DNA of 64,000 nucleotides, from the NCBI RefSeq assembly GCF_003990915.1, contig NZ_BHXQ01000008.1, positions 1 through 64,000 on the forward strand. Reading direction: 5' to 3'. A program made the position numbers and the translations under genes. The DNA comes from Chryseotalea sanaruensis. GTDB lineage: Bacteria > Bacteroidota > Bacteroidia > Cytophagales > Cyclobacteriaceae. A model generated the notes under the pieces. It was not told where the DNA came from and made no database searches. It saw only the letters and a list, made by a program, of their open reading frames with translations. Below are positions 28,377-36,435 of the stretch, one piece after another. Positions within the stretch are counted from its first letter, which is position 1. Each line of letters starts with the position of its first letter.

Positions 28377-28407
28377 ATTGCGTAGTAATTGATTTAAGAA
28401 TTCCTCT

Positions 28408-30579
28408 TTAAAGTTTTGGTTTATATGTTAGTCCAATACTCACATCCAGACCTCTAGCAGGAAAGTGATTAACGAAATCAATTGATGATGATGGGTAATA
28501 GTAGGTTGTATTAAATAGATTTCTAAACATCAAATTAAACTGAAAAGGAATTGTTGATGGTGTAGCTACTAAATTGAGGCGGGCAACGAAGTAATCTTTT
28601 ACGCCCGCCCGTAAATCACTTTCTGGTTGTTCAAACCCACCTCTATAATTCCCCCCCAGATTGAAACTCATCCATTTTACTGGAATTGTGTAGTCAATAT
28701 TTAACATAGTAAAGGGCATATACATGATTGTCTCAGCAAAACCATTGTCGCTATTAAAGTACTGAGTCATATTTACCTGCAATATTGTTTTAGAGAATCT
28801 AGTCACAACTTTGGCATCAAAACCGTTATTTGATTGGATAACGCCATTGCCCACATTTATAAACTGCCCTATGAATCCATTAGCTCTTAGTTCATCAGAA
28901 ATATTGGCATTGGTTTCTAATCTATTAGTAATGCTTGAGTGAAAAAAACCAGCTTCAGTTCTAAAGTTCGACTTCCAATTTTTAATCCATTGTAGTTGAT
29001 ATGTTTGAATCCGCTCTGGTGTATTATTAGGATCTCCTAAAATTGATACTGAAGAAAGTGTTTCAAACCCATTTGGAATTCTTGTAGCTGTTCCCGCTAA
29101 AGCTTTTAGCGTTCCAGCTATTTCATTATCAAAAACAAGGGCAATTTTTGGGTTAAACTCTGAATATTTTTGACTTGCTAATACTCCTGTGCCTGAGAAG
29201 TTGTCGAATCTCGCTCCTACATTAATATAAAGTTGCTTTGTTAGGTGGTAATCTGCTTGCATATAAAAGGCTAAGGTTTGTCGAGATGCATTCAAATCGA
29301 ATAACCAATTGTTTTGTGGATCTCTGATTTCACGAAAGGGATAGAACTGAAGTGGAACAAGGTTAAGTTCACTAGGTCTGACAGCATCAATCACCTTATC
29401 ATCAGCGAGGTAAACTCCAAATACAATGTTGTTGCTATTAATATAATTGTATGTCCATTGTGCTTCGGCATCTAATGAACGGGTATCTGCACCTTGCCCG
29501 TCTATAAAAAAAGATGTCTGTATGTTTTCACCATTTCTGTATAGGTCTACTACATCCAATTGAGGTGGTTCTTCCGGAGTAGTCTGTGGAGCGAAAATGG
29601 GAATTAGCGCTACCTCAGTCCAGTTATCATTATGCCAGCCACCAGAAAGTTTAAAGGTAGACTTGTTCATTTTTTTGGAATAGTCAATACCTAATGAATA
29701 TGCATGCATATATAACTCCAGTTCATCCATATTTGTTGGGTTAACTGCATTAAATCCTGTAAAAGTATTCCGACTCTGCTTGGTAAATTTACCTTGTACA
29801 TTAAGGTTATTCCAAGACATGATTGCCTCACCATCATAAGTATAATTGATGCCATCTTTTAACTTTTGATTACCAAAAAGCGAATTATTAACTTGAAGTT
29901 CCTGGCCATCTTCGTTTGAATAACGAAAGGCTGCATTTAAACTACCTTTCTTTGCTATTGGTGTCAACAAAGAACCGTTATAGGTTATGCCCCCAGCTGT
30001 TGGTGTAACTGAAACGCCTGCTCTTGCAATACCTTCAGCATTACCTGTACTAATTTTTTTTGAAATAATATTTATCACTGCTGTAAAAGCACCAGTTCCA
30101 TAAAGCGCGGAACCAGGCCCACGGATTATTTCAATTCTTTCAATGTTATCTAATAAATACTCCTCTCCTCCAAAACGATTTCCTGGCAAAAATGCATTTA
30201 AACGTTGTCCATTAAATAGCATTAATATATTCTGACCCGAATCAAAGCGAAAACCAAAACCTACGTTTTGATGAACCGGCTCACCGATACCCCAATTACT
30301 TCTGTCTTGATGATTGTTGGCTATATCATTTAATAATTGACCGAGATTTTGATAACCCCGTTGAACGAGTTGTTCAGCAGTTATTACTTCTGTAATAGCT
30401 GGCGCGACATCGGATTTACCCGCTGTTTTAGTCGCTGTGGTTATCTCCAAATTAAGCAGATCTTCTAAGGAGAGTTCAAATAGATCTTCAACTTCTTCAG
30501 TAGTAGATTCTTGTGCAAATGTGCTGTTCGCACATACCATGAGTAGCGTGCAAAAGCAGCAAAGTTTAACTATTTTCAT
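28408..30579 (-). CDS. TonB-dependent outer-membrane receptor
   Basis: 723 residues from ATG 30579, where a signal peptide (MKIVKLCCFC...FAQ) begins; the frame extends to 30732 but would overlap the yfiR-like gene. Plug domain about 50-190 (ITAEQLVQRGYQNLGQLL, IERIEIIRGPGSALYGTGAF). A 22-strand barrel follows, ending in an aromatic-rich terminal strand. There is no carboxypeptidase-like N-terminal domain and no SusD partner, so it resembles a siderophore/vitamin-type or signalling receptor rather than a glycan SusC. It lies 31 bp after a YfiR-like gene, an arrangement seen in signal-transducing TonB systems. Confidence 0.9.
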   Translation of the reverse strand: MKIVKLCCFCTLLMVCANSTFAQESTTEEVEDLFELSLEDLLNLEITTATKTAGKSDVAPAITEVITAEQLVQRGYQNLGQLLNDIANNHQDRSNWGIGEPVHQNVGFGFRFDSGQNILMLFNGQRLNAFLPGNRFGGEEYLLDNIERIEIIRGPGSALYGTGAFTAVINIISKKISTGNAEGIARAGVSVTPTAGGITYNGSLLTPIAKKGSLNAAFRYSNEDGQELQVNNSLFGNQKLKDGINYTYDGEAIMSWNNLNVQGKFTKQSRNTFTGFNAVNPTNMDELELYMHAYSLGIDYSKKMNKSTFKLSGGWHNDNWTEVALIPIFAPQTTPEEPPQLDVVDLYRNGENIQTSFFIDGQGADTRSLDAEAQWTYNYINSNNIVFGVYLADDKVIDAVRPSELNLVPLQFYPFREIRDPQNNWLFDLNASRQTLAFYMQADYHLTKQLYINVGARFDNFSGTGVLASQKYSEFNPKIALVFDNEIAGTLKALAGTATRIPNGFETLSSVSILGDPNNTPERIQTYQLQWIKNWKSNFRTEAGFFHSSITNRLETNANISDELRANGFIGQFINVGNGVIQSNNGFDAKVVTRFSKTILQVNMTQYFNSDNGFAETIMYMPFTMLNIDYTIPVKWMSFNLGGNYRGGFEQPESDLRAGVKDYFVARLNLVATPSTIPFQFNLMFRNLFNTTYYYPSSSIDFVNHFPARGLDVSIGLTYKPKL

Positions 30580-30610
30580 AAGGCATCTTTTTTTTGATTT
30601 TATACTATTC

Positions 30611-31114
30611 CTAAATGATTTTCTCTGCCATGGCTGAGAAAGAGCTGGCAACTTTAATTTTCTTTTCCTGAAGCGCAGAGGCATTAAGCTGATATGAGAG
30701 TTTATCACCTTTCTTAATAAAATTGAGATCACTTCCTTTTTCTAAAAGGCCTTCTGTATTGGTAACCAGCAAAATCGGTTTTGCATTGACTGTATTAATG
30801 AGGGATTCAGCTTGCGCATTACCCGTAAAAATTACAATATGACATGAGGGTACATTAGTAAGACTTTTAACTTGCTTAACTACTATAGCACGGTTTCCAA
30901 TCTTTCGTGATTTAGCAATCTTCTGGAGTTCTTGATAAATTTCACCATCGCCCACAACCAATATTTCAAAATTGGTTAACTCATCAGACGGCCACTCTAA
31001 ATATTTGATTGATTGATAAAGGAATACAGCTTGCAATGTGGCTGAACTTACTTGACCTAAGGCGACCTTTGCACCCAAAATCGATATTAAAATAAAGGCA
31101 TTTATCGTTCTCAT
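30611..31114 (-). CDS. YfiR/DUF4154-family periplasmic protein
   Basis: 167 residues. Signal peptide (about 1-20, ending ALGQ). The body matches the YfiR/DUF4154 pattern: AVFLYQSIKYLEWPSDE near the start, FEILVVGDGEIYQELQK, CHIVIFTGN, and LLVTNTEGLLEKGSDLNFIKKG. In Pseudomonas, YfiR is a periplasmic inhibitor of a membrane diguanylate cyclase. Here it is first in a putative operon with a TonB receptor and, further down, a histidine kinase, so it may act as a periplasmic signal relay for that kinase. Confidence 0.82.
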   Translation of the reverse strand: MRTINAFILISILGAKVALGQVSSATLQAVFLYQSIKYLEWPSDELTNFEILVVGDGEIYQELQKIAKSRKIGNRAIVVKQVKSLTNVPSCHIVIFTGNAQAESLINTVNAKPILLVTNTEGLLEKGSDLNFIKKGDKLSYQLNASALQEKKIKVASSFSAMAEKII

Positions 31115-31307
31115 AGGTATTGAGTTTATTGAACCTAGAACGATATAAAAGTAGAACTTGTAAAAGGTATAGATGATTTTGGTTAGCTCAATATGTACAG
31201 CAAATAGTTCAACTAATAAATAACTATTAACTCACAATTTCATCAAGAATTAAGCGCAAGGCTATTATGTACTGATTGTGATTATATATCTTAAAATATA
31301 ATACCTA

Positions 31308-33137
31308 TCAGTTCAAATTTTGAAAAAATGAATGAATATCTTCTTCTTCATTCAAACTTAGTTTCTTTTTCAATCTGTACTTGGCGATTTTAACACTAGA
31401 TGATTCAATATTTAATATAGATGCTATCTCTTTATTTGTAAGATTCATTCTTATAAGAGATGCCAGACGTCTTTCTGAAGTTGACAAATCAGGAAAATCA
31501 GTATTTATCTTATCAAAAAAATGTCCATGAACCGTTCCAAAATAACGGTTAAAATTGTCCCATTCTTTTTCAAGTGTTCTATTAAGTTGCAAGTTACTGA
31601 GTAGTTGTCTAATGTCTTTTGCTGAGTCCGATGATTGTAAATGAAGTTGTTTAAGACTCTGTTCTATTTCCACGAAACTATTATTCATATAGATCATCTT
31701 TAAGGTCTGTTCGTGTAAATCTTTATTTTTTAAATCAATTTCTTGTTGAAGTATGAGGTTGTCAAGTATTTGTTTCTTTTGCTTATTTCTATAAAATAAA
31801 ACCACACTAATTAAAACCGATATAAATGAAATCGATCCTAGTACGATGGCAAGGATCAAATTTCTATTTTGTACTTGATCTATAAGATTTTGCTTTTCAA
31901 GTGCTTCAATTTCCTTTTGTTTTCCTAATGTTTCTATTTCAGCATATAAGGAACTAAGCTTACGTTGATTCTCAATACTATAAACTGAATCTCTATTTGA
32001 GAAATTAATCATATTATAATGTAGTGCAGAATCATACCTTGCCAAGGCCTTAAATGCTTGAAATAATATTTCCGAAGTCTTGATGATTTCTGTTTGCAAA
32101 CCGATGGTGTTGGCTGTTTTATATGCCATTCTGCCATAGTATATCGCTTTATCATAATTTTTTAAATACAGGTAGTTTCTGGCTATATGTGCTTTTACAT
32201 TAGTTTCCATAGTTGAGTGCTTAGGAAACTTAATTTTTAAAAAAGGGAAAAGCATATCATTTGACTCTCGAAACTGACCATTCTTTGAGAGAAGTAAAGC
32301 AATATCATAGTTTATTAAATTTAAATACATTACCTCATTTAAATCGTTTGCCAATTTTTTTGCCAACTGGAAGTAATGCATAGCACTGTCAAAGGATGCT
32401 TGTTGATGAAAAATTTCGCCAATTAGTTTCAAATCTTCAAGTCGGTTCCTATCAGAAGATGAATTTTTGATATCAATTCTTATATATTCTAAAGCCTTAT
32501 CGTACTCTCCCATTGTTTGGTATGTCTCAGCGATTCTTATTAACTCATATCTATAGTATTTAATATCGTCACCTACTTTCATTTTCACCTTTAAAGCTTT
32601 CAAGTAAAAATCTAAGGCCTCCGCGTACTTATCTTGCAGATAACTTATAGAACCTAGCTGTGTTAATGCAATTCCAATATTAATATCGCTTTTAATCTCA
32701 GTAAAGATAGCGAGCGCACTATTTGCATGGCTTTCAGCCTCAGCATAATTTCTTAATCTAAAAGCACGTTCTCCACTTAAAATATAGTAAAGCCCACCTT
32801 CTTCTGTCATTAACAGATTTTGATTCTTTTTGAAAAATAATCCACAATCCTCTAAGAGAATCCTTGCAGTATCTAGTTTCAGGTTATTGATAAAGTAAAT
32901 CGATGCTAACAGCTTGGCTTTAACACTACCTAATTCATAATTATCCTGAACACTTATTCTAAGTATATCGTTAGCAAAGTTTTTAATACTGTCTCCATTC
33001 TTAGACTTGAGTGCCTTGGCCCTTAAGTATAGGCTATCTACTCTTTCTTTTTCACTTACCTGCGCTACTAAAAGTGTTGTAGTTAAGGAAAACAAAAAAG
33101 ATATAAGAAAACATTTTTTGCATGCTTGCATATCCAT
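31308..33137 (-). CDS. TPR-repeat membrane protein with C-terminal LuxR-like HTH (paralogue)
   Basis: 609 residues. Signal peptide (first about 25 residues, ending LLVAQ; Met3 at 33131 is an alternative start). About 45-400 are TPR units (YAEALDFYLKALKVKMKVGD, YDKALEYIRIDI). A TM segment (about 418-440) is followed by a coiled coil and the HTH (LSTSERRLASLIRMNLTNKE, then IASILNIESSSVKIAKYRLK). Architecture and HTH sequence closely follow the protein at 17210-19033, marking them as paralogues. It is divergent from nothing: the yfiR-like operon starts 190 bp downstream on the same strand, so it could regulate that operon. Confidence 0.82.
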   Translation of the reverse strand: MDMQACKKCFLISFLFSLTTTLLVAQVSEKERVDSLYLRAKALKSKNGDSIKNFANDILRISVQDNYELGSVKAKLLASIYFINNLKLDTARILLEDCGLFFKKNQNLLMTEEGGLYYILSGERAFRLRNYAEAESHANSALAIFTEIKSDINIGIALTQLGSISYLQDKYAEALDFYLKALKVKMKVGDDIKYYRYELIRIAETYQTMGEYDKALEYIRIDIKNSSSDRNRLEDLKLIGEIFHQQASFDSAMHYFQLAKKLANDLNEVMYLNLINYDIALLLSKNGQFRESNDMLFPFLKIKFPKHSTMETNVKAHIARNYLYLKNYDKAIYYGRMAYKTANTIGLQTEIIKTSEILFQAFKALARYDSALHYNMINFSNRDSVYSIENQRKLSSLYAEIETLGKQKEIEALEKQNLIDQVQNRNLILAIVLGSISFISVLISVVLFYRNKQKKQILDNLILQQEIDLKNKDLHEQTLKMIYMNNSFVEIEQSLKQLHLQSSDSAKDIRQLLSNLQLNRTLEKEWDNFNRYFGTVHGHFFDKINTDFPDLSTSERRLASLIRMNLTNKEIASILNIESSSVKIAKYRLKKKLSLNEEEDIHSFFQNLN

Positions 33138-33661
33138 TTTCTATGATGAGTTTATAAGTTAAAAAAATAAGACTAAAATTATAATCTCTTCCTCACAAAT
33201 TACTTAAGACAAGATAAGATAAATGTCCTGTAGAAAATATAATTCAAAGAATTAATTAAGGCTATTGACCAAGATGGGTTATTGACCTGTATCAAATAAA
33301 AAATTAGGCCTAAAAATTGAATTTATCGTCCACCAGTTTCTGAGTAAGTTATATTATGCAAATAGGCGCTATTTTACTTGTAAGCAATAGCATCATGGTT
33401 CATAATAATCCAAAAAGGTGCCTAGCAGTAACTAAAAGCGTTTATAAAGTCACTCAGAATGAGGAATGGTTTAAGGTTGGTTTTTGGAGCAGTTGGATGT
33501 TTGAACCGAAATAGTAGTTATATGTACGCCAACAAAAAAGATTATAAAAAATGGATACATATATTTCTAATATTATACCTGCCTAAATATAAGCCTATAA
33601 AGCTCGTTTCCTTCTAAATTTCTCAAAAAACTCAGATAAATACCTGTTTTGGTGAACTAGA
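33138..33661. other. 524-bp AT-rich gap, possible 52-codon ORF
   Basis: No convincing gene. The right edge of the TPR/LuxR promoter region is expected at the left end. A short + strand frame (33356-33514, 52 codons, beginning MQIGAILLVSN and ending WMFEPK) is open but has no recognisable motif or close neighbour. It could be a gene fragment or chance. Confidence 0.3.
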
Positions 33662-34720
33662 TCACGAAACGTCATGTACAGAAATGTAGCAGGGCTTAGC
33701 TTTATCAGTGGCAATAAAATTGTCGGATAACGTTTGGTAACGTACAATTACATCTCCGTGTACTTCGGGTGAAAGCTTTGCGAGCCAGCCTAAATCAATT
33801 TTATTGGTAAATTCGTAAAGTTGGGAATTATTGTCTACCACCATAATGGCGGTATGCAATTTGTATTGGTATAGTAGTTTTTCTAAAAGTTTTTCAAAGA
33901 CATGCTCATGCCCGGCAGTGAAATAAATACCCTCCACGGCAAGAAAATTGAAATGCTTAGATAATAGTCGAGATAGAAAAAGTGTGACGCCAAAAGCCTT
34001 AAGCAGCACTTTACCATACTTACCCGGCAAGCTTAACACACGCCATGCATCGGCATTCACCTGGACACCTGCGATAACTTTGCCTGCTCCATTTTCTACA
34101 TAATAGTAAGTTTTGTCCAGGTTTTCGCAACTGAAATGGTTATAGTCTTTGTAGAAATTTTCTAGAAGCTTCTTAATTTTATCAGAAGATGAGTTGATTT
34201 CTTTAATCTCTAGATCGAGATGTCGCTTAGGAAAAATACGGCTGAATACTCTCGTTGTATACTTTCTAATTGGTACAAACCCAAATTCTTCGCATACATT
34301 GGCTGAACGCGGATTGCGCGGATCAACGTAGGCATAGTGGAAGAAATTAGATTGTGCGTTAACATTAAAATCACTACCATTAAGCAATGCCTTAATTTCA
34401 CTGCGAATGATAGAAGTCTTTTCCTTGTTTTTGGGATAAGGGATTCCTTTTATTCTGAATTCATTCACAAAAGCAAAGTAACGGACATAGAATCCTGCAG
34501 AGCCTTGAAAATCTCTTTCACAAAAACAACAGGTACCTATGACTTTTTCATTTCGTTTAACGGTAATAAAATGAGGTTTGGCAATGTTGTACAGTTTCAG
34601 ATCAACACCCATGTGTTGATACAACATACTTAAGCCGGGAGTGCCAATAACATTGGCTTTTAGCAAATTCTCAATTTGATTGGTCGGTGTTTGCTGTATG
34701 GTTAAATATTTGAATTGCAC
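33662..34720 (-). CDS. GNAT-like acyltransferase-fold protein
   Basis: 352 residues. The N-terminal half has the GNAT pattern: a mixed sheet with KPHFITVKRNEKVIGTCCF, then YVRYFAF, and YAYVDPRNPRSANVCEEFGF, which resembles the acetyl-CoA-binding motif region followed by the typical N-x-x-x-E-x-F-G-F end. The C-terminal half (about 185-350) is similar in layout and may be a second, degenerate GNAT domain. It is likely a cytosolic N-acyltransferase with unknown acceptor. It is transcribed alone. Confidence 0.55.
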   Translation of the reverse strand: MQFKYLTIQQTPTNQIENLLKANVIGTPGLSMLYQHMGVDLKLYNIAKPHFITVKRNEKVIGTCCFCERDFQGSAGFYVRYFAFVNEFRIKGIPYPKNKEKTSIIRSEIKALLNGSDFNVNAQSNFFHYAYVDPRNPRSANVCEEFGFVPIRKYTTRVFSRIFPKRHLDLEIKEINSSSDKIKKLLENFYKDYNHFSCENLDKTYYYVENGAGKVIAGVQVNADAWRVLSLPGKYGKVLLKAFGVTLFLSRLLSKHFNFLAVEGIYFTAGHEHVFEKLLEKLLYQYKLHTAIMVVDNNSQLYEFTNKIDLGWLAKLSPEVHGDVIVRYQTLSDNFIATDKAKPCYISVHDVS

Positions 34721-34939
34721 TGGGAAATTAGCTTAGTTATTAACGAAGGTAGGCGGATACCAGTATTGTTCATAATTTATATAATCAAGATAATTAAAAT
34801 TCAGTGATACCAACTTGAACCAAATTTGTAAGAAAGAGAATTTAATTGCAGTTGTTTTAAATTGACAAGTCTCAATTAAATAAAAGGATCTTGTTTCGCA
34901 GTCATTTTTCAAATCGATTCTATAGGAGTATTTTGCAGC

Positions 34940-35401
34940 ATGTATAATCGCGAAGAGGCATCGATGATTCGGAAAGAATTCTGGACAGCCTTTGGGAAGT
35001 ATATGAGTCCTGTTCCTTCTGCTGAAGGATTAAAAGTAAACTGGATCAACTACCATACTGGTATTCGCGATGTGTTTTTCCGTATGGATGCTGGTGCTAA
35101 GTTGGCCATTATTGCTATTTCGCTTGAGCATAATGATACTGAGCTTCAGGAATTGTATTTCGAGCAGTTTCTGGAACTTAAAAGTCTATTGCACAAAACA
35201 CTGGGGGAAGAATGGCAGTGGCGCTTGAACCTTACAGTAAATGAAAGTAAAATCGTTAGTCGGATTTACTGCGAATTGCCTGAGGTCTCTATTTTTAATA
35301 AAAAACAATGGCCGGAACTAATCTCCTTTTTCAAGCCAAGAATTATAGCACTAGATAGCTTTTGGGAAAATGCGCGTTATAGTTTTGATGGGTTGATGTA
35401 A
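34940..35401 (+). CDS. DUF4268 family protein
   Basis: 153 residues. The opening MYNREEASMIRKEFWTAFGKYM and the end FWENARYSF are characteristic of DUF4268 proteins, small soluble alpha/beta proteins without assigned function. A DUF4268 region is also found at the end of some predicted nucleases. No catalytic motif is visible. It is monocistronic, at the left edge of the accessory patch. Confidence 0.75.
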   Translation: MYNREEASMIRKEFWTAFGKYMSPVPSAEGLKVNWINYHTGIRDVFFRMDAGAKLAIIAISLEHNDTELQELYFEQFLELKSLLHKTLGEEWQWRLNLTVNESKIVSRIYCELPEVSIFNKKQWPELISFFKPRIIALDSFWENARYSFDGLM

Positions 35402-35510
35402 GGTGCGTAAAAACTATTGATGTGAGATTTGGTTTGTTTGTTGCAGTAGGCTATTCAAATTGAAGTTTTAAAAATCTACTCTATTCTAGACAGTTTATGG
35501 TAGGCTTGAC

Positions 35511-36131
35511 TTACGGTCTTCTTCTTGCCGTATAAAATCTGTCTTCCGCCCATTTAGAAGGATTGTTTTTGATGTAGTTAGAAATTCTATAATAGGCCTC
35601 CTCAGAACGAATGATGTGATCGTGAAAAAGTGGTTGCCAATCGAATTCAATATTGTTTTTTCGGGCGTAGGTGGCAACGGCAGATTTGTATCCGCGTAGG
35701 ATCGATGCCAGGTTTTTGGATTGGGGGCCGAATTTGTTTTTGGATTCGGTGGATGCGCGATGCATCGCGTTGGTGGTTGTAGAGACGCAATGCATTGCGT
35801 CTCTACAACCACCATTATATTCATTTTTACCAATGATTATTATACCATGTATATGATTTGGCATAACCACAAATTCACCCAATTGCAAATTCATATCGGG
35901 TCGTAATTCAGGGGTTTTGTACCATTCATTGTGGGCAACCAAACCGATTTCGGATTGGACCATCTGTAGAGATGCCATGCATGATATCTCTACAGATGGT
36001 CCAATTTCGCCAAAATAATTTTTCCGGTTTTTGGTGCATGTGGTTACGAAATACATTCCATCGTTTGCATAATTCCATGATTGTAACCGTGTGGTTTCTA
36101 TTCTGTATCTGTTTTTGAATAATGCTGCCAT
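35511..36131 (-). CDS. REP-associated tyrosine (Y1) transposase with palindromes in the frame
   Basis: 206 residues. HUH/Y1 endonuclease features: YFVTTCTKNR near the start, the metal-site motif VMPNHIHGIII, and a Tyr in YYRISNYIKNNP as the candidate nucleophile. IS200-like single-protein family; no IS ends or accessory genes are seen, as is typical of domesticated REP-associated transposases. Two long inverted repeats lie inside the reading frame without breaking it: they encode the segment near SVEISCMASLQMV and the segment GCRDAMHCVSTTT, both in loops outside the motifs. AMHCVST is followed by a similar AMHRAST, suggesting a partly duplicated insert. Confidence 0.85.
   Translation of the reverse strand: MAALFKNRYRIETTRLQSWNYANDGMYFVTTCTKNRKNYFGEIGPSVEISCMASLQMVQSEIGLVAHNEWYKTPELRPDMNLQLGEFVVMPNHIHGIIIIGKNEYNGGCRDAMHCVSTTTNAMHRASTESKNKFGPQSKNLASILRGYKSAVATYARKNNIEFDWQPLFHDHIIRSEEAYYRISNYIKNNPSKWAEDRFYTARRRP
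35771..35814. repeat. 44-bp perfect palindrome inside the Y1 transposase gene
   Basis: TGGTGGTTGTAGAGACGCAA is followed directly by its exact reverse complement around a TGCA centre; 44 bp with no mismatch. A 14-bp palindrome CGCGATGCATCGCG (35756-35769) abuts it. The central ATGCAT is shared with the second palindrome at 35954-36005. It looks like a REP element carried by its own transposase. Confidence 0.9.
35954..36005. repeat. 52-bp near-perfect palindrome inside the Y1 transposase gene
   Basis: Arms of 26 nt pair around CATGCATG with only two mismatched positions (35974/35985 and 35975/35984). The inner half CTGTAGAGA resembles the TTGTAGAGA of the first palindrome, so both belong to one repeat family. 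Confidence 0.85.
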
Positions 36132-36189
36132 GTTGAATATTATGTTTGTTTTTGTTTATAAAATATCAGCGTTGGTTCAATACAAAACA

Positions 36190-36237
36190 GTAAAATAAAA
36201 ATGCCCATCTCATCTGTTAAAAGATGAGTATGGGCAT
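36190..36237 (-). terminator. Probable terminator of the 36436-37410 gene
   Basis: A 15-bp stem (36201-36215 with 36222-36237, one bulged base) with a 6-nt loop is followed on the minus strand by the U-rich tail TTTTATTTTA. It lies about 200 bp downstream of the unknown gene and 60 bp upstream of the transposase start. Confidence 0.6.
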
Positions 36238-36271
36238 AGATGAAAGATAATATTAAAGTTAGAAATTATAA

Positions 36272-36398
36272 CGCGCCCTGCATGAGGGATGGTAAGGATG
36301 AGCCGCAGGCAAAGTGCGCAGCACCGAAGCGAAGCGTAGCCCTGAACAGCCCGACCCTGATGGCACGTGTGTGGTATGTGTGCATCAGGGGCATGCCC
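36272..36398. repeat. GC-rich structured intergenic element
   Basis: About 127 bp far richer in G+C than its surroundings, with a hairpin CCCTGATG...CATCAGGG (about 36356-36390) and self-complementary GCATGAGGGATGG / AAGCGAAGCG stretches. There is no frame with coding character. It lies between the transposase and an unrecognised gene. A dispersed repeat or a small structured RNA are the two readings. Confidence 0.4.
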
Positions 36399-36435
36399 AA
36401 AATTTTTATAATACTAAAATAGCATTGATGTTGAT

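Noticed and set aside
30580..30732. N-terminal extension of the TonB receptor
   Set aside because: It lies within the yfiR-like gene, is basic and non-signal-like; a proper signal peptide starts at 30579.
35671..35906. Two + strand ORFs across the transposase palindromes
   Set aside because: They exist because a palindrome reads the same on both strands; the minus-strand frame carries the HUH and Tyr motifs.
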